64,000 nt of DNA from Acanthacorydalis orientalis (GCA_034766995.1 CM068313.1:28497825-28561824), one strand, 5' to 3'; positions 26,832-39,574 are shown, counted from the stretch's first letter. The notes: generated from the sequence alone by a model not told the origin. A program made the numbers and translations.

Positions 26832-27292
26832 ATGGCCGAGCTGAAGTTCGAGGCGCCTCTGGCGCAGTTTGAAGAGACTGATGAGTGGGGCTCCCTAGAA
26901 TTCAATACAACTTTGAAAAATAACAGCACATCAACAAGCAATGACACTGCAAATGATAACAATATAAACACATTAGCTGATTACAACAATTTGAATTTGA
27001 AAGAGTCGTCCGCGGATATGATCATCAACAATAGCACGACCGAAGATATATTATCATTGAATGATAACTCTGTTAACAATCAGAAACCTACAACAATAAA
27101 TAATACGAATGGTGAAACAACAATCGCATCAGTAGCTGATAATTTTACGGAAACTTTCTCGGGATCGCTCGAGGACTTGGTGAATACATTCGACGAGAAA
27201 ATTACAAAGTGTTTTGGAAATTATGAAGAGTCTGTGGAAAATCTGGCACCGGTACAGGTTCGCACGCAAGAAGAAATCATGAACGAATGCCA
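26832..27292 (+). CDS. Unc-76: Unc-76 / FEZ family protein, first coding exon (partial)
   Basis: This is the amino-terminal exon of the FEZ (fasciculation and elongation protein zeta) family, called Unc-76 in insects and worms. Family members act as adaptors that link kinesin-1 to cargo in axons. The exon encodes 153 whole codons plus two bases. Residues 1-15 (MAELKFEAPLAQFEE) form an acidic start. Residues about 25-105 are an Asn/Ser/Thr-rich low-complexity linker. Residues about 110-153 carry the conserved core, with SLEDLVNTFDEK, a CFGNYEE segment and ENLAPV, matching vertebrate FEZ1 in order and spacing. I chose the ATG at 26832 because it has A at -3 and G at +4 and begins the conserved MAEL; in-frame ATGs at 26811 and 26820 would add 7 or 4 residues. 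The exon ends within a Gln codon at a GTGAGT donor, and the uninterrupted frame stops two bases past it. The C-terminal coiled-coil exons are not in the window. Family assignment is strong; the exact start is less sure. Confidence 0.85.
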
Positions 27293-27298
27293 GTGAGT
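27293..27298 (+). other. Unc-76: Splice donor of Unc-76 coding exon 1
   Basis: GTGAGT follows CCA and matches the donor consensus well. It splits the Gln codon after its second base, so the next exon should begin with one base completing Gln. The open frame meets a stop at once inside the donor (TGA at 27294), as expected for an exon end. Confidence 0.75.
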
Positions 27299-27339
27299 GA
27301 TATTTTTTATTATTTTTGCACATATTTTATTCATCTTTT

Positions 27340-27475
27340 AAACGGTTGTCAAAATACATGCGGTTATTGCGAATCTAGCGACCAAAACAAAATCAATATT
27401 ACTACGTTTGACAGTACGCTTGGTGTTGTGCGACGTTTTGCAATTATCCCCCCACGCGCGAATTTCTTGTTATAA
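27340..27475 (+). other. GC-richer patch just inside the Unc-76 intron
   Basis: Just after the exon 1 donor, about 135 bp keep a raised GC and CpG content (for example GTGCGACG and CCCCACGCGCG) before AT-rich DNA resumes. It may be the tail of the promoter-associated CpG island or an intronic control element. The 62-codon open frame across it shows no family resemblance. Confidence 0.3.
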
Positions 27476-27603
27476 ATAAAGTCTACATCGAAAATTTCTA
27501 ATTATTTACATTTTTGTTTGGATTCTCTTAATTTCTCGACATTATTATTATGTTATGCCTTATTTCATAATTGTACATTAAAGTTAGTCATTTATATGTA
27601 CAG

Positions 27604-27658
<55 letters not shown>

Positions 27659-27819
27659 TTTATTCATATATATCTGTATGTGTGCAACGTATGTATGAAT
27701 GTATTAATATGAATTTTATTTATAAATAAATGATTACAGAAAAATGTTTAGACTTTTATATAAATATTTCATAAGAAACAAATTTTATATTGAAAGCAAA
27801 TAGATAATTGAAACGAATT

Positions 27820-27847
27820 TTGTGTTATATATATATATATAACACAA
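27820..27847. repeat. 28-bp perfect palindrome around (TA)n
   Basis: TTGTGTT, a (AT)n core, then AACACAA form an exact 28-bp palindrome. The TA core pairs with itself trivially, but the TTGTGTT/AACACAA arms extend it by seven bases on each side. It could extrude a cruciform. Confidence 0.6.
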
Positions 27848-28162
27848 TCGATCAATAATTTATTTGCTTTTAATTAATATTAATTTGTTGTTATAGTATG
27901 TTCATAATTTTTACTAACTTCTAATTATAGCAGTAATGATGTTTATTTTACTTAATTTAGAAACTGAAGACTAATTTATCATTGAAAAAAAAATCTATAT
28001 AAAAAATTTATTTTTTTCTCGTTTTCAAAGTTAGCCATTAATAATATTAGTTTATTAAATCAAAATTTAGTTATATACTTTCAGAATAGATTGTTACAAC
28101 TAAAAAACCTAAAAACAGAATATATTGTTAAAAATAAAAGACAGTCTTCGTCTTTTATTGAT

Positions 28163-28196
<34 letters not shown>

Positions 28197-28199
28197 AAT

Positions 28200-28254
28200 T
28201 AAATAAAATATAAAAGTAATAAGATGTAATGATAAAATATAAAAGTAATATAAC
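28200..28254. repeat. Short tandem duplication AAAATATAAAAGTAAT
   Basis: AAAATATAAAAGTAATA occurs at about 28205 and again at about 28234 with 29-bp spacing. It lies next to a (TA)n run at 28166-28191. Confidence 0.6.
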
Positions 28255-29191
28255 TAAACACAAACATAATATTTTTGAAGGCTTTTTCGGAACATATTTC
28301 TTAATCCAGCGGTACAATGTGATATTACAAAATGTACAAATGATTGAGTTGAGATAATTACTAAAAAAAGGAAATTACAATTACCCGTACTCGTGCTTTA
28401 TGAACGTAATTGACAGAATTTCACTGAATTTTTAAAAACAGTATATATTTTTTTAGTTACATACATAGAGCTAAAATAATTTATGTTTTATAAATAAGTA
28501 TGCGTTATATACAAATATTTATAAAAAAAAAACATGCGTTGTTTAAAAACGAACATGTCATTGAAACATCCTTATTGATTTATAAAAACAGACAATTGTT
28601 TATACATCTATTTTACAAGTACGCATGCTTCAGTTTATACTAGAATTTCGTCTGTCACCTGTATTTAACGATCACATAATTGAAGTACAAAAACATTAAG
28701 CACGAATGTTTACTTTGCTAAATTACATCGTCTTAATAGAAAGACTAATTATACACTTTGAAAAGTATTATGATGAAAAGTAATCATTTGTATTTTAATT
28801 ATATATATATATATATGTATGAGGAAAGTATTTTCTTATTAAATAATATTTATTTCAGCATGATTCGAAAATCTGGTACAATTATTTTATTTGAAATATA
28901 ATGCAAAGAAGCCAAATAAAATATTTAAATTCTTCATGTAGTCTGTATGAATAAAAATCAAACATAAGAAATAAGATCTTGAACAATTTCTAAAAAAATG
29001 AATGCAAAATACTCAAGATAATATACCCAAATAATGTTTTGTACTCGCTTATAAAACTAATTATAAGACAATTCATTGTTGATCTATTCGCTTTTTCATT
29101 ATATTTGAGAGAAACGCGAAAAATCAATATTAGTTTCAGGCATTTCTACATGGCAGGTTTTCCATTACAAACTTATCTACAGGCAAACACG

Positions 29192-29226
<35 letters not shown>

Positions 29227-29408
29227 TATCTAACGTAATTTTATATTTCGAAAATTAATGAAAATTAACTTAAACTCGTTTACTCTATAGATATTTATTA
29301 TTACATATTTCGAGTCTTTATAATTCATGTAATACATTTAAATTCTGATTACTATTATATGTACAATATATAATTAAATATAATTAAAAAGGGTGCTTTC
29401 ATCCTATC

Positions 29409-29442
<34 letters not shown>

Positions 29443-29913
29443 ATCTTTAACAAAAATATTTATATATAATGATATTCATTCATTTCCAACAGCGAAAGTA
29501 TATTTATTTTTATTTTTTAATCGTATTCGGACCAATCTTAAAGTTCACATAGTTACTTTTATCAATTCTGAAAAACCAGTTCTATGCCCATTTATATAAC
29601 ATGGATTTTAAATGAGTATTTAAATCTCCGTCAACTGCGTATATATAAAAATAATGATTAGTCATACAAAAGGTAATTTATCCGTATTCAATTTTAATTA
29701 GAAATATTTAACAAAGATTTGTATGTTAATTAATAGAAAATGAATTTAAAAAATATATCTGAAAGTATGTAAGAGTGCTATGTACTTAAATATTTTAAAA
29801 CAGGTTACATAAAAATTCATAACATTAACTTTAATTTTAAATTTTCGTTGTTTCAAAATATTTTTTAAAATATCAGAAATTTTTTTACATACCCATGTTT
29901 GTGTATATACATT

Positions 29914-29998
<85 letters not shown>
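29914..29998. repeat. (CA)n(TA)n microsatellite
   Basis: (CA)n of about 20 bp changing to about 58 bp of (TA)n. Confidence 0.9.
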
Positions 29999-29999
<1 letters not shown>

Positions 30000-30799
30000 G
30001 TATATTCTAACAAACATGCAATGATTTATTTTAAAACTGAGTACAACGAATTGTTAGTAGTAACAAATTTAAATATAATTAACATATGAATGATTTTTTT
30101 GCTTGAAATTTAATATTCAGTTTTAATCATATATATTTTCCATATTAAAAATAATTATCTTAAATGGCCACTAAATAATACATGATGTTTATTTACAATA
30201 TTAGAATTAAATCATTACAATGGTTTACCGCAGGCAAAATATATGCAAAAGAATGTAATTCAATAATAAATACGATCTTTTCTTAATTCTTTCATTATTT
30301 TTTTAAAAGGTACTCATAGTTTTTAATTCGTTTTATATTCACTTTATATAGTTTTTATTTTTCATGTTTTCTATATTTTTTGTTCTATTTTCTATTAATG
30401 GACACTTATTCGAACACACAGCGATGAAGTTGGACATTTTAGAGTAATTTATGTATCTTCTTTATAAAAAGGAATCAATATACAAAAAAGATATTATCTT
30501 ACTACCAAACAATTACTATATAAACCATTGCGGTCTTTTTTATCCTGATATGTAAATGAAAACGAACACACACTGTTCGACTATATTAAACTGTTTTATT
30601 CTAATAGTTAAACTGTATGTATTTGAACCATTTCAGTCAATAAATAAAAATTATGTATACACTGTTTACATCTCAATGGTCTACGATAACGATATAAGTG
30701 TGAAATTCATTGATCTCTATGTATGTATATGTAATTTTAACTGTCGATTTTTTTTCTTTAGGAATAAGAATACGTTTCGCTGAAATTTGTACAAGAATA

Positions 30800-30847
<48 letters not shown>

Positions 30848-31261
30848 TAGTAATAAAAAAAATAACTATTAAATCCTTATTAAATCTGTTTTTCAGTATT
30901 TAACTATAAGGAATTAATTTGAAATTGAGTGTTATTTCATCAATAAATAATCATTTATTCGCTAGTATGCATTTATAAAGATGCATAAAATATAATTATT
31001 AACTTTATACATGTTATCAGTCCGTGATACTCACTATCTGGGGATAGAAGTGTCACTTTTGAACTCAAACATGTCTTGTTCAGTAAGTAATGTCTAAAAG
31101 CATGTTACTGCTATTTGACATAATATCAAGTGTTGTATATTACAAAAAATTAAAGATCTCATATAACTGATAAAAAATGTATATTCATTGACCCACCTAA
31201 TTACATCTAAACTTTAATAAAGTATGTAAGAAATTTGGTGTAAATTTCGCTATAAGTTCGT

Positions 31262-31283
31262 GAAACAATATATGTATATAAAT

Positions 31284-31315
<32 letters not shown>

Positions 31316-31431
31316 AATGTATATATATATAAATATGTGTATATATATGTGTGTGTGTATGTGTATATATATATATATATAGTGTGTGTGTGTATATATG
31401 TATATATATATATAGGTGTGTGTGTGTATAT
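31262..31431. repeat. Interrupted TA/TG microsatellite cluster
   Basis: About 170 bp of TA runs broken by ATAAATA and TGTGTG units; an older, degraded array. Confidence 0.85.
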
Positions 31432-31548
31432 AATTTAATATATTGATTAACATATTGAATGTTAAGAAGTTATTTTCCGCATGAAATATATTTTACTCTG
31501 AGCTCATTTGAATTCGTGACGTATATTTCCTATCTTTTTAATTACCCA

Positions 31549-31599
<51 letters not shown>

Positions 31600-32404
31600 C
31601 AAATTTACATAAAGCATGAATCCAACAATTTATTGTTTATATTTGGTGTTTATTAAAAATACAAGAATAATACTGTGTTGTGGATAATGGAATTTTTAAT
31701 CAATCATAGCAAGACGATGTAAAAGTGTAAAGCGTATTACAAAAATTTCTTTAAAAGTTATAAAATCTATACTCCAAGCTGCCGATAACAAGAAAGTTAA
31801 AATATTACGCTTCTCGGAAATTATTCTGATTTATTTTGAAAGAATAATATCTCATACAACATAATCGTCTCTGATAATAAAGTAGATTTCGTAACAAATA
31901 TATTAAAATTTACTTTATTTAGATTGACAATTTTCCGTTCAGACTGTTAGTCTTCATTTTTCTTTCTAATATCACACAAATATTTTCTTTACTGAGAAAA
32001 TTCTATTTAATTCTAATGCAGAGTTTGTGTATGATATCTATATATATATATATATATTTAAAAATAACTGAACAGAATTGATACAAACAGAAAGGTGTAT
32101 TTTATTTTAAAATAACTGTTTTTCTATTGGTAATTTATTAAGAAGGATACATTATAAATATTAAAAGAAATACAGACTTCACTAAACTAATAACGTGAAT
32201 AAAAAATATAAAGCGTCAAATCATATTAGTTTCAATGTTTTATGAATCTCATCTATACATTTTGCTCATTTAAAGAAATGACAGTTATTCATAAACGTTT
32301 CAAAGCTTTAACTAAACTTTTTCATAACGTATTCAAAAATTATCTTTCTATATATAAAAATAATTCCAATGTAAATTTCCATAAAACAAAAAAAAAACAT
32401 ATTT

Positions 32405-32580
32405 TTCGTGTAGACCAGCTCCTCGCAACGGAGCTCCCTCCGCTTCACTCTCCAAGTAGCACGTTCACTATTTCCATTTCCGATCATCAATGATTGGATG
32501 ATGGACATCGCTTAGTCTCTGTTCTGATTGGTTGACATCAGTCACATGTATGTAGCTCTCCACGGTGTACAACGAAATAG
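32405..32580. promoter_or_regulatory. GC-rich intronic island with CCAAT box
   Basis: A GC-rich patch in very AT-rich DNA. It contains CTGATTGGTTG at about 32521-32531, the reverse complement of a strong NF-Y (CCAAT) site, a second ATTGG at about 32493, and several CpGs. There is no long ORF that looks real. It could be an alternative promoter or enhancer, or one end of a non-autonomous transposon together with 32778-32871. Confidence 0.35.
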
Positions 32581-32777
32581 GAGATTTTAGATTGATAGAT
32601 TTTAGTGTAAAACTGATTCAAAATATTGTATTCACTGAAGCTTTAGAGTAAAGAAATTGTTACACATTTTAACATTGTATTTTATTGTTAATTTTTATAA
32701 ACTTTTCCAATAAAAAATTTACGACTAACATTTTACGCAGACTATTTGTACGTGTAATTTATTAATTTCTGTTATTT

Positions 32778-32871
32778 GTTAGCGAAGAGCGAGCGTTAAC
32801 GAAGAACAAGCGTTAGCGAGCAGGGAGTGAGCCCCTCCCGGAGATTTCGACGAGGGTAGCGAGTAGGAAGT
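32778..32871 (+). repeat. GC-rich 17-bp minisatellite
   Basis: Three adjoining 17-bp units begin at 32778, 32795 and 32812: GTTAGCGAAGAGCGAGC, GTTAACGAAGAACAAGC and GTTAGCGAGCAGGGAGT. A fourth, displaced copy (GGTAGCGAGTAGGAAGT) lies at 32855-32871 and matches unit three at 14 of 17 positions. CpG-rich, and unlike the (TA)n repeats of the rest of the window. Confidence 0.7.
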
Positions 32872-33012
32872 AGAGCTTCTTGATAAATTAAAAAAAGTTT
32901 TTCATTGTTATCTTAATTTTTATTTAATAAGTATTGAAGAATATTACTTAGTAATTAATGTGAAACTTTATTTCAAATTAATATTATTCTAAATTTGCAC
33001 TTACATACATAT

Positions 33013-33034
33013 ACTCACACACACACACACACAC

Positions 33035-33077
<43 letters not shown>

Positions 33078-33134
33078 TATACACACACACATTATATATA
33101 TATATATGTGTGTGTTCGTGTGTGTGTGTGTGTA
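33013..33134. repeat. (CA)n-(TA)n-(CA)n-(TA)n-(TG)n compound array
   Basis: Two CA/TA blocks followed by a TG block within 120 bp. The CA blocks and the TG block are reverse complements, so the array can fold on itself. Confidence 0.85.
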
Positions 33135-34371
33135 TTCTAATTTGTTCGAAGTAGACAAATCAATAATGTTTTATATTTAAAACAGTCACCTCATATTTAC
33201 TTGCCAATCAATATTTTCAGAATGTTATGTAAATATGTATTATTAAGTTGGCGTTAATACAGATTACAGGAAAAATATAAATTTGTATATTTAATTTACA
33301 TTACAATATATAAGCATCTGAATATTATGAAACAAGAAATAGTAAAGTTATTCATCTATTAAGAATGCAATTCAGATCATAGTCGTAAAATAGTTAATCA
33401 TCGACAATGAATTAGTACAGAGATTAAATATTTCATGTACTCATTTTATCTATTTATTTTTAAGCTTAATTTCGATTATATATATAAAGGCGAAAATCAT
33501 TTCAAAGTTGCAATCTAGCGTTAATTTTTTAAGACTTTTATTTTGTCACAAATCCATTCATTTCCTGCCTAAATTAGAAGCGTTGAGCATTTAAATAAAA
33601 ATCATTTGAAAAACAAATCCCATTTTAAACGATGTGGTCAGTGAGTTCAAAGAATTTGCTGTGATCAAAGAAGTCAACCGATACCTGGTGCGACTAATAA
33701 CCGTATCAAAATGTGCTTAGCCAGTGCGATAAAATGAAATGAGAAATGCATCAAAACCGGTTTATAGTACAGCATCAATATATGTATGCTATCAAGTCTA
33801 TGGTACGATGTTCATAACAAGTTGTAATTCTCAGAAAAAGTGTTATCAGTTTCTCTTGAAAAGTCAATAGGTTAATATGTGTATATTTTATTTAAGTTAA
33901 TAATTTTGCAGAGGTTTTCTAACAGAAATAGAAAATGTATTTATCTTACCTATTATGTTATTATTTCTAATAAAAAAAATAAATATTTTGTGTCTTTTAA
34001 TAATATAGATGTATTTTTCAATTTTTCATATTTATACATTTTATTTAACATTAAAATACGATTAGTGATGAGTAATTACACATTTTAATTAATTCCTTTT
34101 TTAACAAAAAAAAGTCACTATCCATATAATAAAAATGTTTTGTATGCACTAGTAAATCATTAGTATTAAACAAATTAACCAAATCGCAATTATATCGTTT
34201 AATTGGTAATTAATTTATAATATATATTATTTCGTTTATAGCTTAATTATCTTGTAATAATTCTATATAGTTTATATTCACATTAAAAACATATAAAAAC
34301 TTCAATAATATTACACTGAAAAGAATAAAATATAAATTACTAACATTTAGTCATTGAATTGTGAATTATGT

Positions 34372-34372
<1 letters not shown>

Positions 34373-34431
<59 letters not shown>
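34373..34431. repeat. (CA)n(TA)n microsatellite
   Basis: About 26 bp of (CA)n followed by about 30 bp of (TA)n. Confidence 0.9.
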
Positions 34432-34434
<3 letters not shown>

Positions 34435-37068
34435 TAATTAACGTGTGTGTATGTATATATGTTTGTACGTATCTCTGTAATTGTATGATTATTTTGTTAA
34501 AATCAATTTTACTATTTATGATTCGTTCTTTAGGATGACAACAAACTCTTTTTTTGCTAGTTTAAATTTACATATATTTGATATGAATAGATATATTATA
34601 CATACGTATAAAATTGAATTGTATGTAAATTTAAATGAAATACAATGGAATCATACAAATTATATAAAATACGAGTATATATTACAATCACATATTAAAG
34701 GTGTTTGCAAGATCGTTAACTAGGCAGTGAAATCAATAATAATGTAATCAACATATATAATGATATGTTCTTATTGTCTTTTTTAGTCATCATGCTACTT
34801 GATGTGTGTGTGAATAAATGTAAACATTAATTTTGTATAATTTGTGATTTAACTGTTTTGAATTTAATTTTTCAATTATAACATTTATAAAAAATGTATT
34901 ATTTTTCCAAATAATAACATAATTTAAATGTCGCGATTTTTATCACTAATAAAATAGTGTAATTCGGGTCGATAAAAAAATTTAATTTATTATTATCGAA
35001 TCTTTGTGGAAGAAAATACGATTTGCATACAATAATTTGATTATATTTTACATTGATAAAAGGGGCAATTATTATATTCATGTTAAAAAAAACTCTCTCT
35101 CTCTAATATATATATATATATAGAAAGAGAGGCATGTGCATGATGTGTAATGTTGGTAACAACTCTGATTTTATGAAAATAGGACAAAATATACAACATA
35201 TTGATATATAAATTTTTTATAAGAAAATTCGTCACTAAAAACCTTATAAATATTTTTTGTCAATTATAGTGAGTTTTGAAAATATAAATAAATATACAAT
35301 TAGAATAATTTTTTCAATTAAATTTTATAAAGATCCATTTACTAAAACATGCCTTTGTTATTTAGATATAAAATAAAAATGTTTAGATTTAATTAGTTTA
35401 GTTTTTTTTTTTAATTTAGTTATGTTTTAGATGTAAATCTATATACTGATTTTCATTTGTTAAATATAAACATTTTTAATAAATATTCATTCATAAAAGA
35501 AGAAAAATGATATGTAAATGGCAGTATTCTATAAATTCTAAAAGACAATATCTTAAGGTTCTAAAGACTAAAATTATTAAAACTACCATCTACATACAAT
35601 AATTATTCATATTTCTTATGTTGCTGTAGTCTGAAGAACATGTTTGGAGATACAACCAACTAATTGTTAGAATAAAATCTTGTCTAATTTGCTATATATA
35701 TATATATTAAAAATGTACTTGAATTCTGCACTTAAATGGTATTTACTTTTTTACTTTTGCTATTGTTTCCAATTAGTCACGTTTATTAGATATTACATTA
35801 AAGATAATCATATCTTTAACATATTAAGGATAACGAATGTACTGTGAAATAAAAGATAATTAGATTAAAGAAAGAAATAGATTTCATTTTAGGCAGCATT
35901 TTCAAATATATTTAAATTTTGCTAAGAATGTGAATTTCAGTTGTTCTTCTATAAAAAGAATGCTGTTTATATAGTCGAATTAAATTTCGTGTAGTTGTTA
36001 TTTCCCGACTAAGAACACAGATTAATGGCTTCCAAGTCGTTAGTTCAAATCTACTTACATTTTTGCTACAATTACTAGCGTATAGGTCTGAAATAAACCG
36101 TTGTAATGAAAGTCTCGAGCAGACTGTGCTCCTAGCTAAATAAAGTAAATATGTTTAAATAGTTTTACAATTGTAAGATTAGCACGCAGTAAAATCGTAT
36201 TTAAGGATATAAATCGAAATATTATTTAATAACATTTAATTTACATATATATGTATATATATATATATATATACTTAACTACATATCACTGTAACTATTT
36301 AATTATTTGTTTTGACTAAATAAATTGTTTTTGACAATTGTTTTTTTTTGTCTGCAGACAAATTTTGATTTCATAAAATATATACATAAAGTTTATGTAA
36401 AAAAGTGTATTTGTGTTTTTCAATAGATGTGACTCTTATCATGTCTAAAATAGAAAAGTTAAGAAATATTTTCCTATTTCATACTGATTATTGTTATTTG
36501 CCTTTTATCAAACGACATATAAAATCTAATTGGTATCCTTTTATATTATAAGGGAAATTAAAAAATGCCTGAATAAATCAAAACAGTTTAAAATTCGATA
36601 AAGTAACAAAATTAATTCTTATGAAAAAATAAATAGAAAGAATCAAAAATATTTTTTTTATATATTTCTTGCATGTTTTCCTTGAAATATCATGTCATAT
36701 TCTTTGTATTATCTACTATATGCATATGATCGCATGTAATTAAAGAATATATCAGTTATAAAATATTTAATTAATTACAGTGTACAATTACTATAATCGC
36801 TATAAAAAAAATATTAAAAAGAAATATGCATTATACATAAAATTACACATTCAGTTATTATAATTATATTACAGACATTCTGTTGTCGGGGACGTTCAGA
36901 TAAAATCGTTTCTTTTCGATTATATAAAACATGGTTTTCTTATACCTTCATATTTATTTAAATCCTTCATCTAGAATGACTATTGTATGCCGAACAAAAC
37001 TTCAATTTAAAATAAGTCATTATTTGAATCTATTGAAATAAAAACATATATAATCGAAGACAGCAGTG

Positions 37069-37076
37069 TGACGTAA
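37069..37076 (+). promoter_or_regulatory. CRE/ATF-like site TGACGTAA
   Basis: TGACGTAA lies about 190 bp before the CpG island and 31 bp before the palindrome ACGCATGCGT (37107-37116). It is the first of four TGACG cores between 37069 and 37560. Confidence 0.3.
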
Positions 37077-37136
37077 CATGAACGAGTATTTGTTATTGTT
37101 TCAAGTACGCATGCGTTTTTATTAGCAGTCATTTAC

Positions 37137-37179
37137 TCACACACACACACACACATATACATATACACACTGTGTGTGC

Positions 37180-37259
<80 letters not shown>

Positions 37260-37260
37260 A
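37137..37260. repeat. (CA)n-(TG)n-(TA)n-(TG)n array left of the CpG island
   Basis: The array ends exactly where the CpG island begins. The CA and TG blocks are complementary and could pair across the TA core. Confidence 0.9.
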
Positions 37261-37680
37261 TTAACATACACATCCCAGACAGGCATCGTAGTAGCATGAG
37301 ATAGAAAAAAGAAAGGTCCGTTTAGTGACTGTGAAACACGGCAACGCTGTGACGTTATAACAGGGAAACTACGAATGGCAGCACACAGGATCAATAGTAC
37401 GCGATGTAATAAGGGCGTATACCGGACCTCTATAACGCGACTACCCCAACTGTATACATCTCTGACGCCTCATTCTCTACGTTTATCAACCCTCGTGCGC
37501 CTCCCTTACGTTGCCAAAGTCGTCTGTACAAACATATATAGACTTGCATAAATGTGACGCATCAAGAAAACCATAGTTCAGTTCATCGGCTACTACACCA
37601 ATCCGCAATTTTCCCACCAACTATGTTTTCATCTCGACCATATCGATCCCGACGATAACAAATTTTAATTCGCGTCTTTG
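37261..37680. promoter_or_regulatory. CpG island inside the Unc-76 intron
   Basis: 420 bp with 27 CpG dinucleotides by my count, in DNA where CpG is otherwise scarce. Three TGACG motifs lie inside (37350, 37463, 37555) and a fourth, TGACGTAA, at 37069; these are CREB/ATF-type core sites. A TATATAG at 37535 and an initiator-like TTCAGTTC at 37577 are present but 46 bp apart, too far for a classical pair. There is no credible ORF. Candidate enhancer, alternative promoter or non-coding first exon. Confidence 0.4.
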
Positions 37681-39521
37681 TATCTTTCGATTATTGTTTT
37701 ATAACATCTGAACCTTCTAAAAATTAAATTTTTCTACATTTTCTTCAAGCACTCTTATCAAAACGTTATAATTAAATAATTATCACAACGAGCAAAAACA
37801 TAATCAAATCTTTGAATAAAACAATTATCTCATTTTTTTCTTAACCTTTTAACCTCATTTTTTTCTTTTATTGTAAACATAATGAAATAAAAATGTTACT
37901 AAAAAATAATTACACTTTTTAAGACTATACAAAGAAAACAGTTAGTACAAAAAAAACATTATACACATGTTAGTGAATATTATTTCGCATCAATTCCTTT
38001 TTTTTTAATTTGGCTTTCATAGATAATAAATTATATTACTGTGATTATATACAATCTACGTTAAATAAATTTTAAAATGATTTATAAAAATCACTGAATA
38101 TAATTTATTACTTTATGATTGTATTATTTATTCATTTTTTTTCCTTCATTCTCGATAAATACATGCCGAACTTATTTTTCTAACTTCTAATATAAAACTG
38201 ATATTAATGTGAATGAATTTAAATCAGATATTAAATCATTTCTTTAGAGTTTTAAGTTAAATTTAAATTAATTATTTCTAAAGTTTAACCAGCCAATATA
38301 TCAGGCGATAATACAAAAATCCTTCTAATTTTATGAAATACTCTGAAGAATATATTAAAATTTAAAGGAAGAATACATTTTGTAATCTTGGTAATACATT
38401 ATATCTATATCGGGATATAAGAGAATACTAATATATAGTCGCACTGCGTTCTGAACATGAATATTTGTTGTAAAAGCAATTTTCGTTATGATATGTTTTA
38501 ATACAATGTGAACAAGACTCATGTAACTCGTAATCAACAAAAATGAATTAATTGCATTATTATAAAAAAGCCATTCTTTCATATTGAGATGTAACATATA
38601 ATAATTTTCCTACAGCAGCGTCTTTTCATTAATATAATCAGTAAAATGTATTGCCTTTTATTGCAGTAGTCAAATTTTTCATGTTTGTCCTCTCAAATAT
38701 ATACTAATTTTAAAAGTATTAAATAGAATATTAAAATAACTTAATTTTAAACTATATCTGAAAACTGCAGAACAAATATGATATTTCGTGTGTATTTACG
38801 AGCAAACAATTTTATTTAATATAATGTTTATTTTTTTTACTAAATTATTTAGTTAGTTATTGCATATTAAATAAAAAGTATAACCATTTACATAAAAACT
38901 AAATACATTGTTATATATTTTATTATTTATATTAACTGATATATTTTGTAAATAATTACAAATATTTTTACCTTAAATGGAAAATCATAACTGATTATTT
39001 AGTGTGGTAAAGTATTAATATTTATATCATTTATTAAAATCCGATATTAAAAATGCTTATCATATGCGATAAAAGATATGAAATTGTATTAAACTATTAC
39101 TTTTCTACTTTGAACATATTTAAAATAGAATATTTCAACTATTAGAATTTTTTAAACTATTTCACAGAATAATTATCTACATTCAGTTTTAAAAACTATA
39201 TTTTTCTCCTTTTCATTATTAAATATATTTATTATCTAAATATCTTTTTATGTTTTATATAAAATACACATAGATGTAGCCATGGTAAAATAAACACATA
39301 AACCTTTCACATGCTTGTCACAATATTTAAATTTTTTGAAGCGTCCTTCAATTTAGTATATAAAATTCTATTTTATAGTCAATATTGAATATTCTAGTTA
39401 ATTAATTTTACATTAATATATTCTAATGGTCTTGACAATTCCAGTGTGCCTTCTAAAATTTTCAATTTCTTTTCTAATATTTATTTGTCATATAGAAATA
39501 CACACAAACACGTACACACAC

Positions 39522-39574
<53 letters not shown>

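Larger units (their letters stand above)
27476..32404. other. Intronic AT-rich DNA
   Basis: (TA)n runs at 27605-27650, 28166-28191, 28800-28816, 29195-29222, 29408-29432, 30803-30844, 31552-31597 and 32038-32058. No exon is recognised. Confidence 0.5.
32881..37060. other. Intronic AT-rich DNA
   Basis: A slightly GC-richer patch at 33630-33760 and another at 36005-36140 (containing TAGTTCAAATC, a weak B-box-like string) are unassigned. Short (TA)n runs lie at 35105-35122 and 36246-36273. Confidence 0.5.

Noticed and set aside
26610..26971. Minus-strand ORFs opposite the Unc-76 leader and exon
   Set aside because: They are shadows of the GC-rich leader and coding exon on the other strand. The plus-strand reading has the conserved family motifs.
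28616..28628. CAAGTACGCATGC shared with 37102-37114
   Set aside because: A 13-bp match with no flanking similarity is too short to call a repeat or paired regulatory site.
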